Shown in pieces: positions 56,441 to 64,000 of a stretch of DNA of 64,000 nucleotides. How positions within the stretch are numbered: the first letter of the stretch is position 1; every line of letters begins with the position of its first letter. Source of the DNA: an uncultured Fretibacterium sp. (GTDB taxonomy: Bacteria; Synergistota; Synergistia; Synergistales; Aminobacteriaceae); contig CAMGZM010000003.1 in the NCBI GenBank assembly GCA_946183145.1, positions 62,001-126,000 on the forward strand, given 5' to 3'. The translations under genes and the position numbers were made by a program. The notes beneath the pieces were generated by a model. That model was not told the DNA's origin and ran no database searches. It saw only the letters and a list, made by a program, of their open reading frames with translations.

Positions 56441-57658
56441 ATGAAAACTATTATTGCATGGCTGAAGGAATATGCGGAAGTAATTGGACTTGTGTTGACA
56501 GTTTTAGGAGGGGTGTACAGTTTGTACGGGGCTATGGGGGTAATAATATGCGTGGCGGTGCTGGCTATGCTGGGATACATTCTGTGTCGTGCTTTAGATG
56601 ATAAAAAAGAGTCTACTGACGAGGAAAAGTCAGAGTCCATTGCCGGAAAGGAAGCAAAAACTATTTCTGAGGAGAAATTAGTAACAGCTGCAGGGAAAAA
56701 ATCACAGCCTTACGATCATATGAAAAAGCACCCCACAATGAATGATAGTGATTTTTTGAAGCTGTGCATGTCAGGTGATGCACGAAAGGTTGAACAAGCC
56801 ATAATGAATGGCGCAGATGCCAATACTAAAGACAATCACAGCAAGACGGCTTTATGGTGGGCAGCATGGAATGAGCATGTAGATGTAGCGGAAGTTCTCC
56901 TGAAAAACGGCGCGGATATTGACGCTAAGGACGATGACGGCAAGACGGCTTTATGGTGGGCGGTATATAACGGCAAAACAGAAACAGCAGAATTTCTCAT
57001 TAAACACGGTGCTGATGTCAACGCTAACAATAACGGCTGGACGGCTTTAATGGGAGCAGCAATTAGTAACCATGTAGATGTAGCGGAAGTTCTCCTGAAA
57101 AACGGCGCGGATATTGACACTAAGGATAATCACGGCAAGACGGCTTTATGGTGGGCAGCATGGAATGAGCATGTAGATGTAGCGGAAGTTCTCCTGAAAA
57201 ACGGCGCGGATATTGACGCTAAGGACAATGACGGCAGGACAGCTTTATGGTGGGCAGCATATAAATGCAAAACAGAAACAGTAGAATTTCTCATTAAATA
57301 CGGTGCGGATATTGATGCTAAGGACGAAGACGGCAATCCAGCTTTATGGTGGGCAGTATGGAATGACCATTTAGATGTAGTGGAAGTTCTCCTGAAAAAC
57401 GGCGCGAATATTGATGCTAAGGATAATCACGGCAAGACGGCTTTATGGTGGGCAGCATATAGCGGCGAAACAGAAACAGCAGAATTTCTCATTAAACACG
57501 CTGCTGATATCAATACTAAGGACAATGACGGTAGGACGGCTTTACAATGTGCAAAAGATGAAGGCCACACCGAAACCGCAGAGCTTTTACGCAAATACGG
57601 GGCAAAAGAATACGGATTTTTCGGTTGGTTATTTTCTATATTTAGCGCAAAAGAGTAA
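56441..57658 (+). CDS. Membrane-anchored ankyrin-repeat protein
   Basis: A 405-residue protein. A hydrophobic segment near residues 15-45 (VIGLVLTVLGGVYSLYGAMGVIICVAVLAMLGY) anchors it; a charged linker follows; then about eight ankyrin repeats of 33 residues with (D)GKTALWWAAWNxHVDVAEVLLKNGADIDAKDN consensus. Repeats are nearly identical in DNA, so they have expanded recently. Ankyrin repeats mediate protein binding; the partner is unknown. It lies between GH1 and PTS genes, all on the same strand with AAGGAGG sites, an unusual place for such a protein. A second ATG (56441) fits the ribosome site better than the first. Confidence 0.85.
   Translation: MKTIIAWLKEYAEVIGLVLTVLGGVYSLYGAMGVIICVAVLAMLGYILCRALDDKKESTDEEKSESIAGKEAKTISEEKLVTAAGKKSQPYDHMKKHPTMNDSDFLKLCMSGDARKVEQAIMNGADANTKDNHSKTALWWAAWNEHVDVAEVLLKNGADIDAKDDDGKTALWWAVYNGKTETAEFLIKHGADVNANNNGWTALMGAAISNHVDVAEVLLKNGADIDTKDNHGKTALWWAAWNEHVDVAEVLLKNGADIDAKDNDGRTALWWAAYKCKTETVEFLIKYGADIDAKDEDGNPALWWAVWNDHLDVVEVLLKNGANIDAKDNHGKTALWWAAYSGETETAEFLIKHAADINTKDNDGRTALQCAKDEGHTETAELLRKYGAKEYGFFGWLFSIFSAKE
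56820..57580 (+). repeat. Near-identical 99-base repeats in the ankyrin gene
   Basis: Units of 33 codons recur with the same wobble bases: the segment GGCAAGACGGCTTTATGGTG at 56843 returns near 57133 and 57430, and GAAGTTCTCCTGAAAAACGG occurs four times. The identity suggests recent unequal crossing-over. Confidence 0.75.
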
Positions 57659-57689
57659 TACACAAAAATTTTTCACAGGAGGCAAAACA

Positions 57690-59585
57690 ATGGACTTCAA
57701 AGAATTAGCATCACTCATCCTCGAAAACATCGGCGGAAAATCAAACGTCAAAAACGTAGTACACTGCGCAACACGTCTGCGCTTCACCCTCAAAGACGAC
57801 TCCAAACCCAACACCGACTCCATCAAGAAAGCCCCCGGAGTCCTTCAGGTCGTGAACGCAGGAGGACAGTACCAGATCGTTATCGGCCCGGACGTTCCGC
57901 AAGTCTATCAGGAAGTTATAGCCCTCGGAGGCTTCGAGGCTTCAGCGGCAATTGATGACCCTGACGCGGAGAAGGAAGACTCACGCTCACGACTCAGCAA
58001 AATTCTTGAGAGCATAGCGGGAATCTTCCAGCCCATAATACCCGCCATAACCGGCGCAGGACTCCTCAAAGCGTTAATGGCTCTCTTCTCGTCATTCGGA
58101 TTCCTCAAGGCAGGCACTCAGACTCACGCGATACTTAACGCAATGGCCGACGCAGCGTTTTACTTCATGCCCGTATTGCTCGCAGCTTCATGCGCCCGCA
58201 AGTTCAAGTGCAATCAGGGCAACGCAATGGCACTCGCTGGGATTCTCGTTTACCCCTCGTTTGTCGCACTCATGGGAGGAAAAGAGGCCGTGTCATTCTT
58301 GGGCTTTATCCCCGTAACAAAAGCTGTGTATGCCTCGTCAGTTATCCCGATAATTTTGGGCGTTTGGTTTATGTCAATCGTTGAACATTGGGTGCAGAAA
58401 GTTTCACCGCGCGCAATAAAATTCTTCTCCGTCCCTCTCGTGAGTCTCTTTGTCGGAGGAGTCGTAACAATAACTCTTCTCGGCCCTATTGGTTCATGGG
58501 TATCTGGACTCATAAACAGCCTTTTCACGTGGATGAACGCTTCAATCCCCTGGCTTGTTCCTACGGTCGTGGGAATCTTCTCGCCTCTTCTCGTCATGAC
58601 CGGGACTCACTACGGATTAATCCCAATCGGCACGAATAATCTTGCGACGGTCAAATGGGACTCTGTCGTTATCGGTATGCTTCCGTCAAACGTTGCACAG
58701 GGCGCGGCGGGTCTTGCGGTTGCATTGCGGTCAAAGAATCCCGACACAAAACAGCAGGCTTCATCAGCAGGATTAACAGCCGTACTCGGAATCACTGAGC
58801 CTGTATTGTACGGTGTGAATATGCGCTTCACGTTCCCTCTTTACGCGGCCATGATCGGAGGCGGACTCGGAGGTCTCTACATGGGATTGACTCGTGTTGC
58901 GAGATTCGCGGGCGGCTCTCCGGGACTCTTGGTGTTGCCGGGATATATTCCTCCTGCTGACGTTGCTTCACTCGGATATACGATGATGAATCTTGCTCAC
59001 GCTGTAATAGGCGGAGTCGTGATTGCGTTCATTGGCTCATGGGTTGCGTGCAACGTTCTCTATGATATTTGGGCGAAAAAAGGAAAGATTCCCGATGAAG
59101 AACTGCACGGGCCGGAAGTGATTCCAGATGTGCCGGATAATGTGATTGTTGCGCTTGCGAACGGGAAATTTATCGGGCCTGACGAGATGAAAGACGCAAT
59201 GTTTTCACAGCAGACAATGGGACAAACGGTAGCAATTGAGCCTTCTGACGGAGTAATCTGCGCTCCCGTCAACGGAACTATAGAGATGATTTTCCCGACG
59301 GCTCACGCTTTCGGAATGAGAATGCCGGACGGAACAGGATTATTGATTCACATCGGTGTTGACACTGTGAACTTGAAGGGGCAGGGCTTCACTTTGCTCA
59401 AGAAAGAGGGCGACGACGTAAAAGCAGGAGAACCTGTAGTGCGTGTTGATCTGGACGTTCTGAAGAATGCAGGCTATTCTCCTCAAACAATGATCGTGAT
59501 TACGGAGCCTGTTGAAGAAGGAAAGCTGATAGAGTTCGCCGACTTCGGAAGAGAAGTAATGCGCGGGGAAATCCTCAGCAAGTAA
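57690..59585 (+). CDS. PTS beta-glucoside transporter, subunits IIBCA
   Basis: A 631-residue phosphotransferase permease with domains in order IIB (residues 1-90, phospho-cysteine in VVHCATRLRFTLKD), IIC (about 105-470, membrane helices with GITEPVLYGVNM), and IIA (about 490-631, phospho-histidine in LLIHIGVDTVNLKGQGF). It imports and phosphorylates beta-glucosides, feeding the GH1 enzyme. The ATG follows CAGGAGG by six bases. The ankyrin gene is 31 bases upstream. A terminator follows. Confidence 0.94.
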   Translation: MDFKELASLILENIGGKSNVKNVVHCATRLRFTLKDDSKPNTDSIKKAPGVLQVVNAGGQYQIVIGPDVPQVYQEVIALGGFEASAAIDDPDAEKEDSRSRLSKILESIAGIFQPIIPAITGAGLLKALMALFSSFGFLKAGTQTHAILNAMADAAFYFMPVLLAASCARKFKCNQGNAMALAGILVYPSFVALMGGKEAVSFLGFIPVTKAVYASSVIPIILGVWFMSIVEHWVQKVSPRAIKFFSVPLVSLFVGGVVTITLLGPIGSWVSGLINSLFTWMNASIPWLVPTVVGIFSPLLVMTGTHYGLIPIGTNNLATVKWDSVVIGMLPSNVAQGAAGLAVALRSKNPDTKQQASSAGLTAVLGITEPVLYGVNMRFTFPLYAAMIGGGLGGLYMGLTRVARFAGGSPGLLVLPGYIPPADVASLGYTMMNLAHAVIGGVVIAFIGSWVACNVLYDIWAKKGKIPDEELHGPEVIPDVPDNVIVALANGKFIGPDEMKDAMFSQQTMGQTVAIEPSDGVICAPVNGTIEMIFPTAHAFGMRMPDGTGLLIHIGVDTVNLKGQGFTLLKKEGDDVKAGEPVVRVDLDVLKNAGYSPQTMIVITEPVEEGKLIEFADFGREVMRGEILSK

Positions 59586-59602
59586 CGTGTGAAAAATTAT
59601 GA

Positions 59603-59646
59603 GCAGACTATTTATTGTCATGTGCAGTAAATGTCTGCCCGTTTTT
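59603..59646 (+). terminator. Rho-independent terminator after the PTS gene
   Basis: GCAGAC and GTCTGC arms, with a larger loop, are followed by CCGTTTTT. It lies between the converging PTS and aldolase genes. Confidence 0.65.
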
Positions 59647-61264
59647 ATCTGAAGGCTTCCTCAAACTGCGAAGGAGTGAGAAATTTTATCTCGCATTTGT
59701 CCTTTACAGTTTCGTAATATTCGTGAAGCATGAGATTCAATTCCTTGTTGAGAAGTGAAAAGCTGTCTAGGTATCTGTCATTCTGAAATGATGAGTCAGA
59801 AAAATTATTCTCATTCTCAGGGCTGAAACCGTCAAAACCCGCAAAAGTTATTCTCTGAACACCGACACGCCGCAAAAGATTCAGCAGCATGATTGCGGAG
59901 TTCTCGAAATATTTATATCCCCTGTTTATCAGGCTGTAATAATTCACGGTGATAACATCTTCAGGAGTCTCAGGCAAAATATTTGACGTGATTATGATTC
60001 TCCCGCTTTCGTGTTTCGGCGCATCCTGAATATAACGCCTGCTGTTACCGTAAAACGCATACGTCCCGGGCAGATCAGACAGGAAATTAACGCTAATGAC
60101 AATCGGATTATGCTTCTTTGCGTATTCTCTTATGTCTTCATAACAATCGCTGAAAGTTTTTCCGGGTACAAGAATTAATATCTCCCTTCCCGAAAATATT
60201 TCCCTAAGAGTCTTTACTGCCTCGCTGTCGTCAACTTTATACGCTGTATATTCCATGTAGAGCCGCTCTATGTTGTCGTAATCGTAACGCTGACGCTTAA
60301 CGGGGTCAATCATTGCGAGAATTTTCCCGATGTCTTTCGTTGCGAGCCTGAATTTTTCCGTGAGATAAATTATGTTGTTCGGATGAGATTTATATATCCC
60401 CGCCATCATTGCAGGAACTGAATAGCCCCATTTGTGCCGCAGCGAGTACTGATGTATATACGTGTCTATTATGTCAAGAATAGTATCAAGGTCATAATCA
60501 TAATGCAGCTTGCGGATGAGATAATCAGCAATTAATTCCGTGCAGAGATTCCCGGCGGCTTTTCCCATTCCGCTGAGTGTCGAATCAATTATGAGCTTTC
60601 TAACTCCGCCTGAAAGTTTTATTACTTCCTGAGCAAATGAAAACGAAAGCTGATAATTATTATGCGAGTGAAAATTTATGCGTATACTAGGCTTCATATT
60701 GTGGTCAATGAGTCCGTAGAGCCTGCTTACATCATCAGAATACATTGCGCCGTAAGTGTCAACAATCCCAAAGCTGTAAGGCTCAATTTCATTCACCATG
60801 CTGACAAGCTCAAGTATTTCAATGTCGGAATAATTCAGAGAGTTCACGCCCTGAATGAAGAGCTTGTATCCCATCTCCTTAATGAGTCTCATACAGCGGA
60901 TCAAATCATTCTTTGCGCTGTCATAATCTTTCTTTGTGAAGCCGAATCGTATGGCATCAATCGAAGAAGGATCATGAGGCTTCAGCGAATCAAAATCAAA
61001 CATCCCGTAATCAATAAAGGCCGTGTACAATGCTTTTCTCGCGCGGGGAATGAATGGTGCAATCTGCTCTGTGTCAGTGAAAAATGTACTGTTGCCGGAA
61101 TAATTTACACTCCGTTTGTCTCTCAGGAATCCGACTTCTACAATATCAACGCCGGAATCATCAAGCCCCTGTGAAATTCCTCGTATCTCGCTGTCAGGAA
61201 ACGCGCAGTTTATGACTCGCCCGCCGTCCCTCAGTGTGCAGTCAAGAATCTGAATGTTCTTCAT
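59645..61264 (-). CDS. Aldolase-like protein with a second C-terminal domain
   Basis: A 539-residue, two-domain protein. The N-terminal half (about 1-275) is a DRE-TIM (HMGL-like) barrel: ILDCTLRDGGRVINCAF and NFHSHNNYQLSFSFA (H-x-H metal ligands) are clear, and STLSGMGKAAGNLCTE follows, as in hydroxy-oxovalerate aldolase. The C-terminal half (about 340-539) resembles a Rossmann-like domain (ILILVPGKTFSDCYEDI, ITFAGFDGFS) of unknown function. It is downstream of the CMP-sugar synthetase (13-base gap), so both may supply a keto-acid sugar. The reaction itself is not known. The ATG at 61264 has no close ribosome site except AGGGGTAGC. Confidence 0.72.
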   Translation of the reverse strand: MKNIQILDCTLRDGGRVINCAFPDSEIRGISQGLDDSGVDIVEVGFLRDKRSVNYSGNSTFFTDTEQIAPFIPRARKALYTAFIDYGMFDFDSLKPHDPSSIDAIRFGFTKKDYDSAKNDLIRCMRLIKEMGYKLFIQGVNSLNYSDIEILELVSMVNEIEPYSFGIVDTYGAMYSDDVSRLYGLIDHNMKPSIRINFHSHNNYQLSFSFAQEVIKLSGGVRKLIIDSTLSGMGKAAGNLCTELIADYLIRKLHYDYDLDTILDIIDTYIHQYSLRHKWGYSVPAMMAGIYKSHPNNIIYLTEKFRLATKDIGKILAMIDPVKRQRYDYDNIERLYMEYTAYKVDDSEAVKTLREIFSGREILILVPGKTFSDCYEDIREYAKKHNPIVISVNFLSDLPGTYAFYGNSRRYIQDAPKHESGRIIITSNILPETPEDVITVNYYSLINRGYKYFENSAIMLLNLLRRVGVQRITFAGFDGFSPENENNFSDSSFQNDRYLDSFSLLNKELNLMLHEYYETVKDKCEIKFLTPSQFEEAFR

Positions 61265-61277
61265 GCTGCTACCCCTG

Positions 61278-61940
61278 TTATTTCCCAGCAAGATATGACA
61301 TAGCAGCCTCCGCAAATGCAAAATCCTCTGCTGTGTCTATGTCTATTGCTTCGAACTGGTCAACCTCGCAGATATACGGCCTCTTTCCGATGCGCTGCCC
61401 TGTTTGTGTGAAAACTTCGCGCCTGAATATGAAGAATGCTCCTGTCTCCATGTATACAGGCTCAAGATCTTGTGAACGAGGAATATCCTTCATGTCGTAA
61501 TTGAACGGTCTGCCCTGATACCACATATAATCCCTGAGACAAACCGCAGAGAATGCAGAATCGTATTCACCGCTCATAACATTATGAAGTGATTTGCTGA
61601 TTGATTCGGATTTTGTGAAAGGCTGAGTCGTGTGAGTCAGAACATAAATATCGGCCATGACATCACGCAGAAAGTAATCAATAATTTCAAGCCCCTTAAC
61701 CTGAAAGCCGTCAAGATATTTATCGCGCTTCAAGAACCGCAAGCCCCGGTGTTCATACAGTGCTGTGTAAGATTTTATTGACTCATCGCTGCAATATACA
61801 TAGCGTTCATCAATTTCATCAACATTGCATACTGTCTCAAAAATATAATCGCATAAAGGTTTTCCGTTCAGCGGAAGTAAATTTTTGCCGGGTAATCTCT
61901 GGTTGTTGAGCTTGATGGGAATAAATGATACTACTTTCAT
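61278..61940 (-). CDS. Acylneuraminate cytidylyltransferase-like CMP-sugar synthetase
   Basis: A 220-residue nucleotidyltransferase that activates an acidic sugar with CTP. The N-terminal signature is IPIKLNNQRLPGKNLLPLNGKPL, close to the consensus IPARxxSKRLPGKN; the DxD region and METGAFFIFRREVF follow. Members activate sialic, legionaminic, pseudaminic or KDO-type acids. The start is the ATG at 61938-61940 with TGGAGG nine bases upstream. It lies under control of copy 3 of the repeat-associated promoter and next to the aldolase-like gene. Confidence 0.85.
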   Translation of the reverse strand: MKVVSFIPIKLNNQRLPGKNLLPLNGKPLCDYIFETVCNVDEIDERYVYCSDESIKSYTALYEHRGLRFLKRDKYLDGFQVKGLEIIDYFLRDVMADIYVLTHTTQPFTKSESISKSLHNVMSGEYDSAFSAVCLRDYMWYQGRPFNYDMKDIPRSQDLEPVYMETGAFFIFRREVFTQTGQRIGKRPYICEVDQFEAIDIDTAEDFAFAEAAMSYLAGK

Positions 61941-61988
61941 CCCGCAATGCCTCCATAACAAAACGGGATTAAGGGACAGACTAAGCTA

Positions 61989-62045
61989 CTGCGAACTGCG
62001 AACTGCGAACTGCGAACTGCGAACTGCGAACTGCGAACTGCGAAC
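61989..62045 (-). repeat. Heptamer repeat array, copy 3
   Basis: Eight perfect copies of CTGCGAA (61989-62044). They start at the base next to the -10 hexamer, so on the minus strand the transcription start falls inside the array. The array length is likely to vary by slipped-strand errors or recombination. Confidence 0.85.
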
Positions 62046-62074
62046 ATTATGCGGCGCAAATTCACATTTGTCAA
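62046..62074 (-). promoter_or_regulatory. Repeat-associated promoter, copy 3 (CMP-sugar synthetase gene)
   Basis: On the minus strand a perfect TTGACA (62069-62074), a 17-base spacer and CATAAT (62046-62051). AATAAGGAGG lies upstream, as in copy 2. Together with the array the leader is about 100 bases. Confidence 0.85.
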
Positions 62075-62110
62075 CCTCCTTATTGCTGGAATTTTGAGGA
62101 ATTATAGCAT

Positions 62111-62146
62111 AAAAAAAATTCCCCCCGCATATTTCACAGGAGGAAT
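62111..62146 (-). terminator. Rho-independent terminator after recA
   Basis: On the minus strand TTCCTCC and GGGGGGAA arms are followed by a run of T. It separates recA from the downstream promoter cassette. Confidence 0.75.
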
Positions 62147-62155
62147 CATTCTCAC

Positions 62156-63325
62156 TTACTCAGAGTCCGAATCCGAATCACCGTCAGCAATATCGAGCAT
62201 ATCATTTTCGCTTTCATCTTCATCATCAGAATCCGGGACTTCAGAGGCCATAGCTACATCATCGTCATCACTGTGCAGAACTTCTTTTGCGTCAGGCATT
62301 AATCCTATACCGTCATTTGCTTTAAGCATTATGGCTTTCATGATTTCGTCCTGCAATGCGGGATTTTCTGCGAGGAATTTTGCTACTGCTTCTTTTCCCT
62401 GCCCTAAAGTTTCGCCCTTGTACGTAACCCATGAGCCTTTACGCCCTATTACGCCGTAATCTATCGCCATGTCGACAACAGCAACTCCGACGGGAATACC
62501 TTTGCCGTAAATCAGGCTTGCGTGTGCTGTCCTGAAAGGGGGCGCGAGTTTGTTCTTCACGACCTTCAAATACAATTCATGGCCGATAGTAACATCACTC
62601 TTTTCGAGCTTCTTGCCTCTTCTCACTTCAAGACGTATTGACGCGTAAAATTTCAGGGCGCGTCCTCCTGTTGTTGTCTCTGAAGGGCCTTGCGCGTAAC
62701 CTGTTGAGATCATTGCGCGCAGCTGGTTGATGAATATTACGATGCAGTTTGTTTTTGCGACGATTGACGCGAGCCGCCGAAGTGAATATGACATCATCCG
62801 GGCTTGAAGTCCCATCTGACTCTCGCCTATTCTGCCGTCAATTTCTGCCTGAGGAGTCAAAGCCGCTACTGAGTCAACAACAACAATATCAACAGCTCCA
62901 GTCCTCACCATCTGATCCAGAATGTAGAGAGCTTGTTCCCCGCTGTCAGGCTGTGAAAGGTACAAATTTTCGATGTCAACGCCGAGAGTTTTTGCGAGCC
63001 TTGGGTCAAGCGCGTGTTCTGCGTCAATGAATGCCGCGACTCCTCCTGCCTTTTGCGCCTCTGCAACCGCACATAATGCTATTGTCGTTTTTCCTGAACC
63101 TTCAGGGCCGAAAATTTCTACTATGCGCCCTTTAGGGTAACCGCCGATCCCTAGTGCTACGTCAAGAGGAAGGACTCCGCTTGGTATGACTTCAATCTCT
63201 TTGTTCGCGGTATCTCCGAGCCTCATTATTGCGCCGTCGCCGAGTTTGCTGCGGATTTCGCCGAGTGCGTCCTCAAGAATCTGTTCACGGGTTAAACGTC
63301 CTGTTTTCTTTGCTGCTTTCGCCAG
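62156..63325 (-). CDS. recA: Recombinase RecA
   Basis: A 389-residue recombinase. Walker A is GPEGSGKTTIAL, Walker B DIVVVDSVAAL; the L1 and L2 loops contain EIDGRIGESQMGLQARMMS and NQLRAMISTGYAQGPSETTTGGRALKFYA. The C-terminus is an unusual long acidic tail with many Asp, Glu and Ser. The start is probably the CTG at 63323-63325: AAGGAG lies eight bases upstream. A GTG at 63334 overlaps that ribosome site; using it gives 392 residues. RecA pairs homologous DNA and triggers LexA cleavage. It follows cinA in the usual order, with a TnpB-type remnant between them. Confidence 0.96.
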   Translation of the reverse strand: MAKAAKKTGRLTREQILEDALGEIRSKLGDGAIMRLGDTANKEIEVIPSGVLPLDVALGIGGYPKGRIVEIFGPEGSGKTTIALCAVAEAQKAGGVAAFIDAEHALDPRLAKTLGVDIENLYLSQPDSGEQALYILDQMVRTGAVDIVVVDSVAALTPQAEIDGRIGESQMGLQARMMSYSLRRLASIVAKTNCIVIFINQLRAMISTGYAQGPSETTTGGRALKFYASIRLEVRRGKKLEKSDVTIGHELYLKVVKNKLAPPFRTAHASLIYGKGIPVGVAVVDMAIDYGVIGRKGSWVTYKGETLGQGKEAVAKFLAENPALQDEIMKAIMLKANDGIGLMPDAKEVLHSDDDDVAMASEVPDSDDEDESENDMLDIADGDSDSDSE

Positions 63326-63497
63326 TGTAATCACTCCTTATAGTTTTTCGTGTGAGATTTTTTTGCTTGGTAAGTATACAGCATTTTGACGCTGAAAAAA
63401 TAATTTATCAAACCGCGCAAGAAGATTCCCATCTCTATAATTTTTTTGTGATATATTTTCTAAACTTACGTATATCGGATATATTGGGTGGTACGTT

Positions 63498-63671
63498 ATG
63501 AAATATCCGAGTAGAATGCAAACAAAATATAAAAATAAATACCTATGGGACGTAGGAAATAACGCCTTTGGAGAGAATGTACAGCGCACGCAGGCGTGTA
63601 AGACTCTGGCAGAATATCGCGGAGCGGTCTCGATGAATTAGGAAGCCGCCGAATCCGTGAGGGGCGGTAGT
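63498..63671 (+). mobile_element. TnpB/omega-RNA-like remnant between cinA and recA
   Basis: A 47-codon frame (63498-63641) that starts MKYPSRMQTKYKNKYLW and ends NAFGENVQRTQACKTLAEYRGAVSMN; it looks like the C-terminal tail of a TnpB protein, where the omega-RNA overlaps the gene. Then GAAGCCGCC and GGCGGTAGTTCATC form the right-end hairpin of IS605/IS1341 elements (GAAGCC...GGTAGTTCA). No transposase or active TnpB part is left. The guide portion would be the sequence beyond 63671, the end of cinA. The left boundary is not visible. About 340 bases (63326-63671) without a normal gene are explained by this. Confidence 0.6.
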
Positions 63672-64000
63672 TCATCTGCGTATTTCCTTCCACAATTCCG
63701 CAAGCGCAAAACGTACTGCCCTCGTTCTTACTTCCTCACGTTTTCCCGGCAAATTTTTCATGGCCGAATGAGTCCCATTAACGCCCGCAACGCCAAACCA
63801 GACAGTTCCGACAGGTTTCGACTCGCTTCCTCCGTCAGGCCCGGCAATTCCCGTAATGCTCACCGCGTAATCAGCTCCGTAAATCTTCATCGCGCCTTCT
63901 GCCATTTCACACGCACATTCAGAACTCACTGCCCCGAATTTTTCCAGCGTATCAAGTTTCACGCCCAAAATTTTGTACTTCGACTCGTTGCTGTATGTTA
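63672..64000 (-). CDS. cinA: CinA-family protein (C-terminal part)
   Basis: The C-terminal 109 residues of CinA, running off the right edge. TYSNESKYKILGV, GAVSSECACEMAEGAMKIYGADYAVSITGIAGPDGGSESKPVGTVWFG is the nicotinamide-nucleotide amidohydrolase (PncC) domain. The enzyme recycles NMN, and cinA often stands before recA. The reading frame is open to the last base of the window. Confidence 0.93.
   Translation of the reverse strand, partial: TYSNESKYKILGVKLDTLEKFGAVSSECACEMAEGAMKIYGADYAVSITGIAGPDGGSESKPVGTVWFGVAGVNGTHSAMKNLPGKREEVRTRAVRFALAELWKEIRR

Noticed and set aside
56836-57663. Long minus-strand frames inside the ankyrin gene
   Set aside because: They are the reverse reading of the repeats, mirror the same period and have no ribosome site.
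61885-62097. A plus-strand frame with repeated CELRTAN residues
   Set aside because: It is only the translation of the heptamer repeats; the promoter and genes read on the other strand.

Overview
The window looks like a chromosomal segment of a Gram-negative, fermentative, probably gut-associated bacterium of the phylum Synergistota. The best sequence clue is the secreted putative-Ig-domain protein at 38410-40143: its C-terminus (small residues, Gly-Cys-Asp, one hydrophobic helix, Arg-Arg-Arg-Lys) looks like a Synergist-CTERM sorting tail. A tripartite tricarboxylate transporter, a pyruvate-carboxylase-B/oxaloacetate-decarboxylase alpha subunit without its biotin domain, stand-alone antiporter-like subunits of the complex I/Mrp type, flagellin and chemotaxis genes, and HrcA/CIRCE plus CtsR heat-shock control all fit. 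The assignment is inference; no rRNA is present.

Layout. 1-2042: a BcgI-like restriction-modification locus, cut by the window edge. 2111-6395: chemoreceptor, Nudix hydrolase, fmt and def. 6465-10443: CtsR operator, ctsR, clpC, azlCD. 10486-16163: a decayed tandem duplicate of a secreted protein, cheV, an unknown gene apparently starting at CTG, rpoD, a channel-like protein with an unusual pore loop, two small genes. 16217-21418: two ADP-ribosylglycohydrolase copies (one frameshifted), DUF362 protein, tRNA-Arg(CCG), a lone antiporter-like subunit, aldo/keto reductase. 22083-23722: transglutaminase-like protein, yqeY, rpsU, HIT protein. 23933-28003: TTT transporter with two tandem binding proteins and an internal terminator. 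28145-38358: frameshifted surface protein, MBL-fold protein, second antiporter-like subunit, flagellin, and an esterase pseudogene carrying a small IS605-type remnant. 38410-49069: Ig-domain protein, YhcH, mazG, polysaccharide deacetylase, a structured leader and oadA, then phoH-pgpH-ybeY-corC. 49200-54778: FkbM relic, dnaK-grpE-hrcA with CIRCE, glycosyltransferase, methyltransferase. 54962-59585: beta-glucoside utilisation (GH1, ankyrin protein, PTS IIBCA). 59645-64000: aldolase-like and cytidylyltransferase genes, recA, a second TnpB/omega-RNA-like remnant, cinA.

The most unusual structure is a promoter cassette found three times (49147-49200, 54814-54867, 61989-62074). Each has TTGACA, exactly 17 bases, CATAAT or CATAAC, and then an array of 7-base tandem repeats that starts at the base after the -10 box and so covers the transcription start. 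All three drive genes of predicted glycan or surface-modification type (FkbM relic, SAM methyltransferase, CMP-sugar synthetase plus aldolase), which suggests variable-number repeats tuning surface-glycan expression. A second theme is decay: several frameshifted or truncated genes and at least two small TnpB-less elements that keep omega-RNA-like 3' ends.
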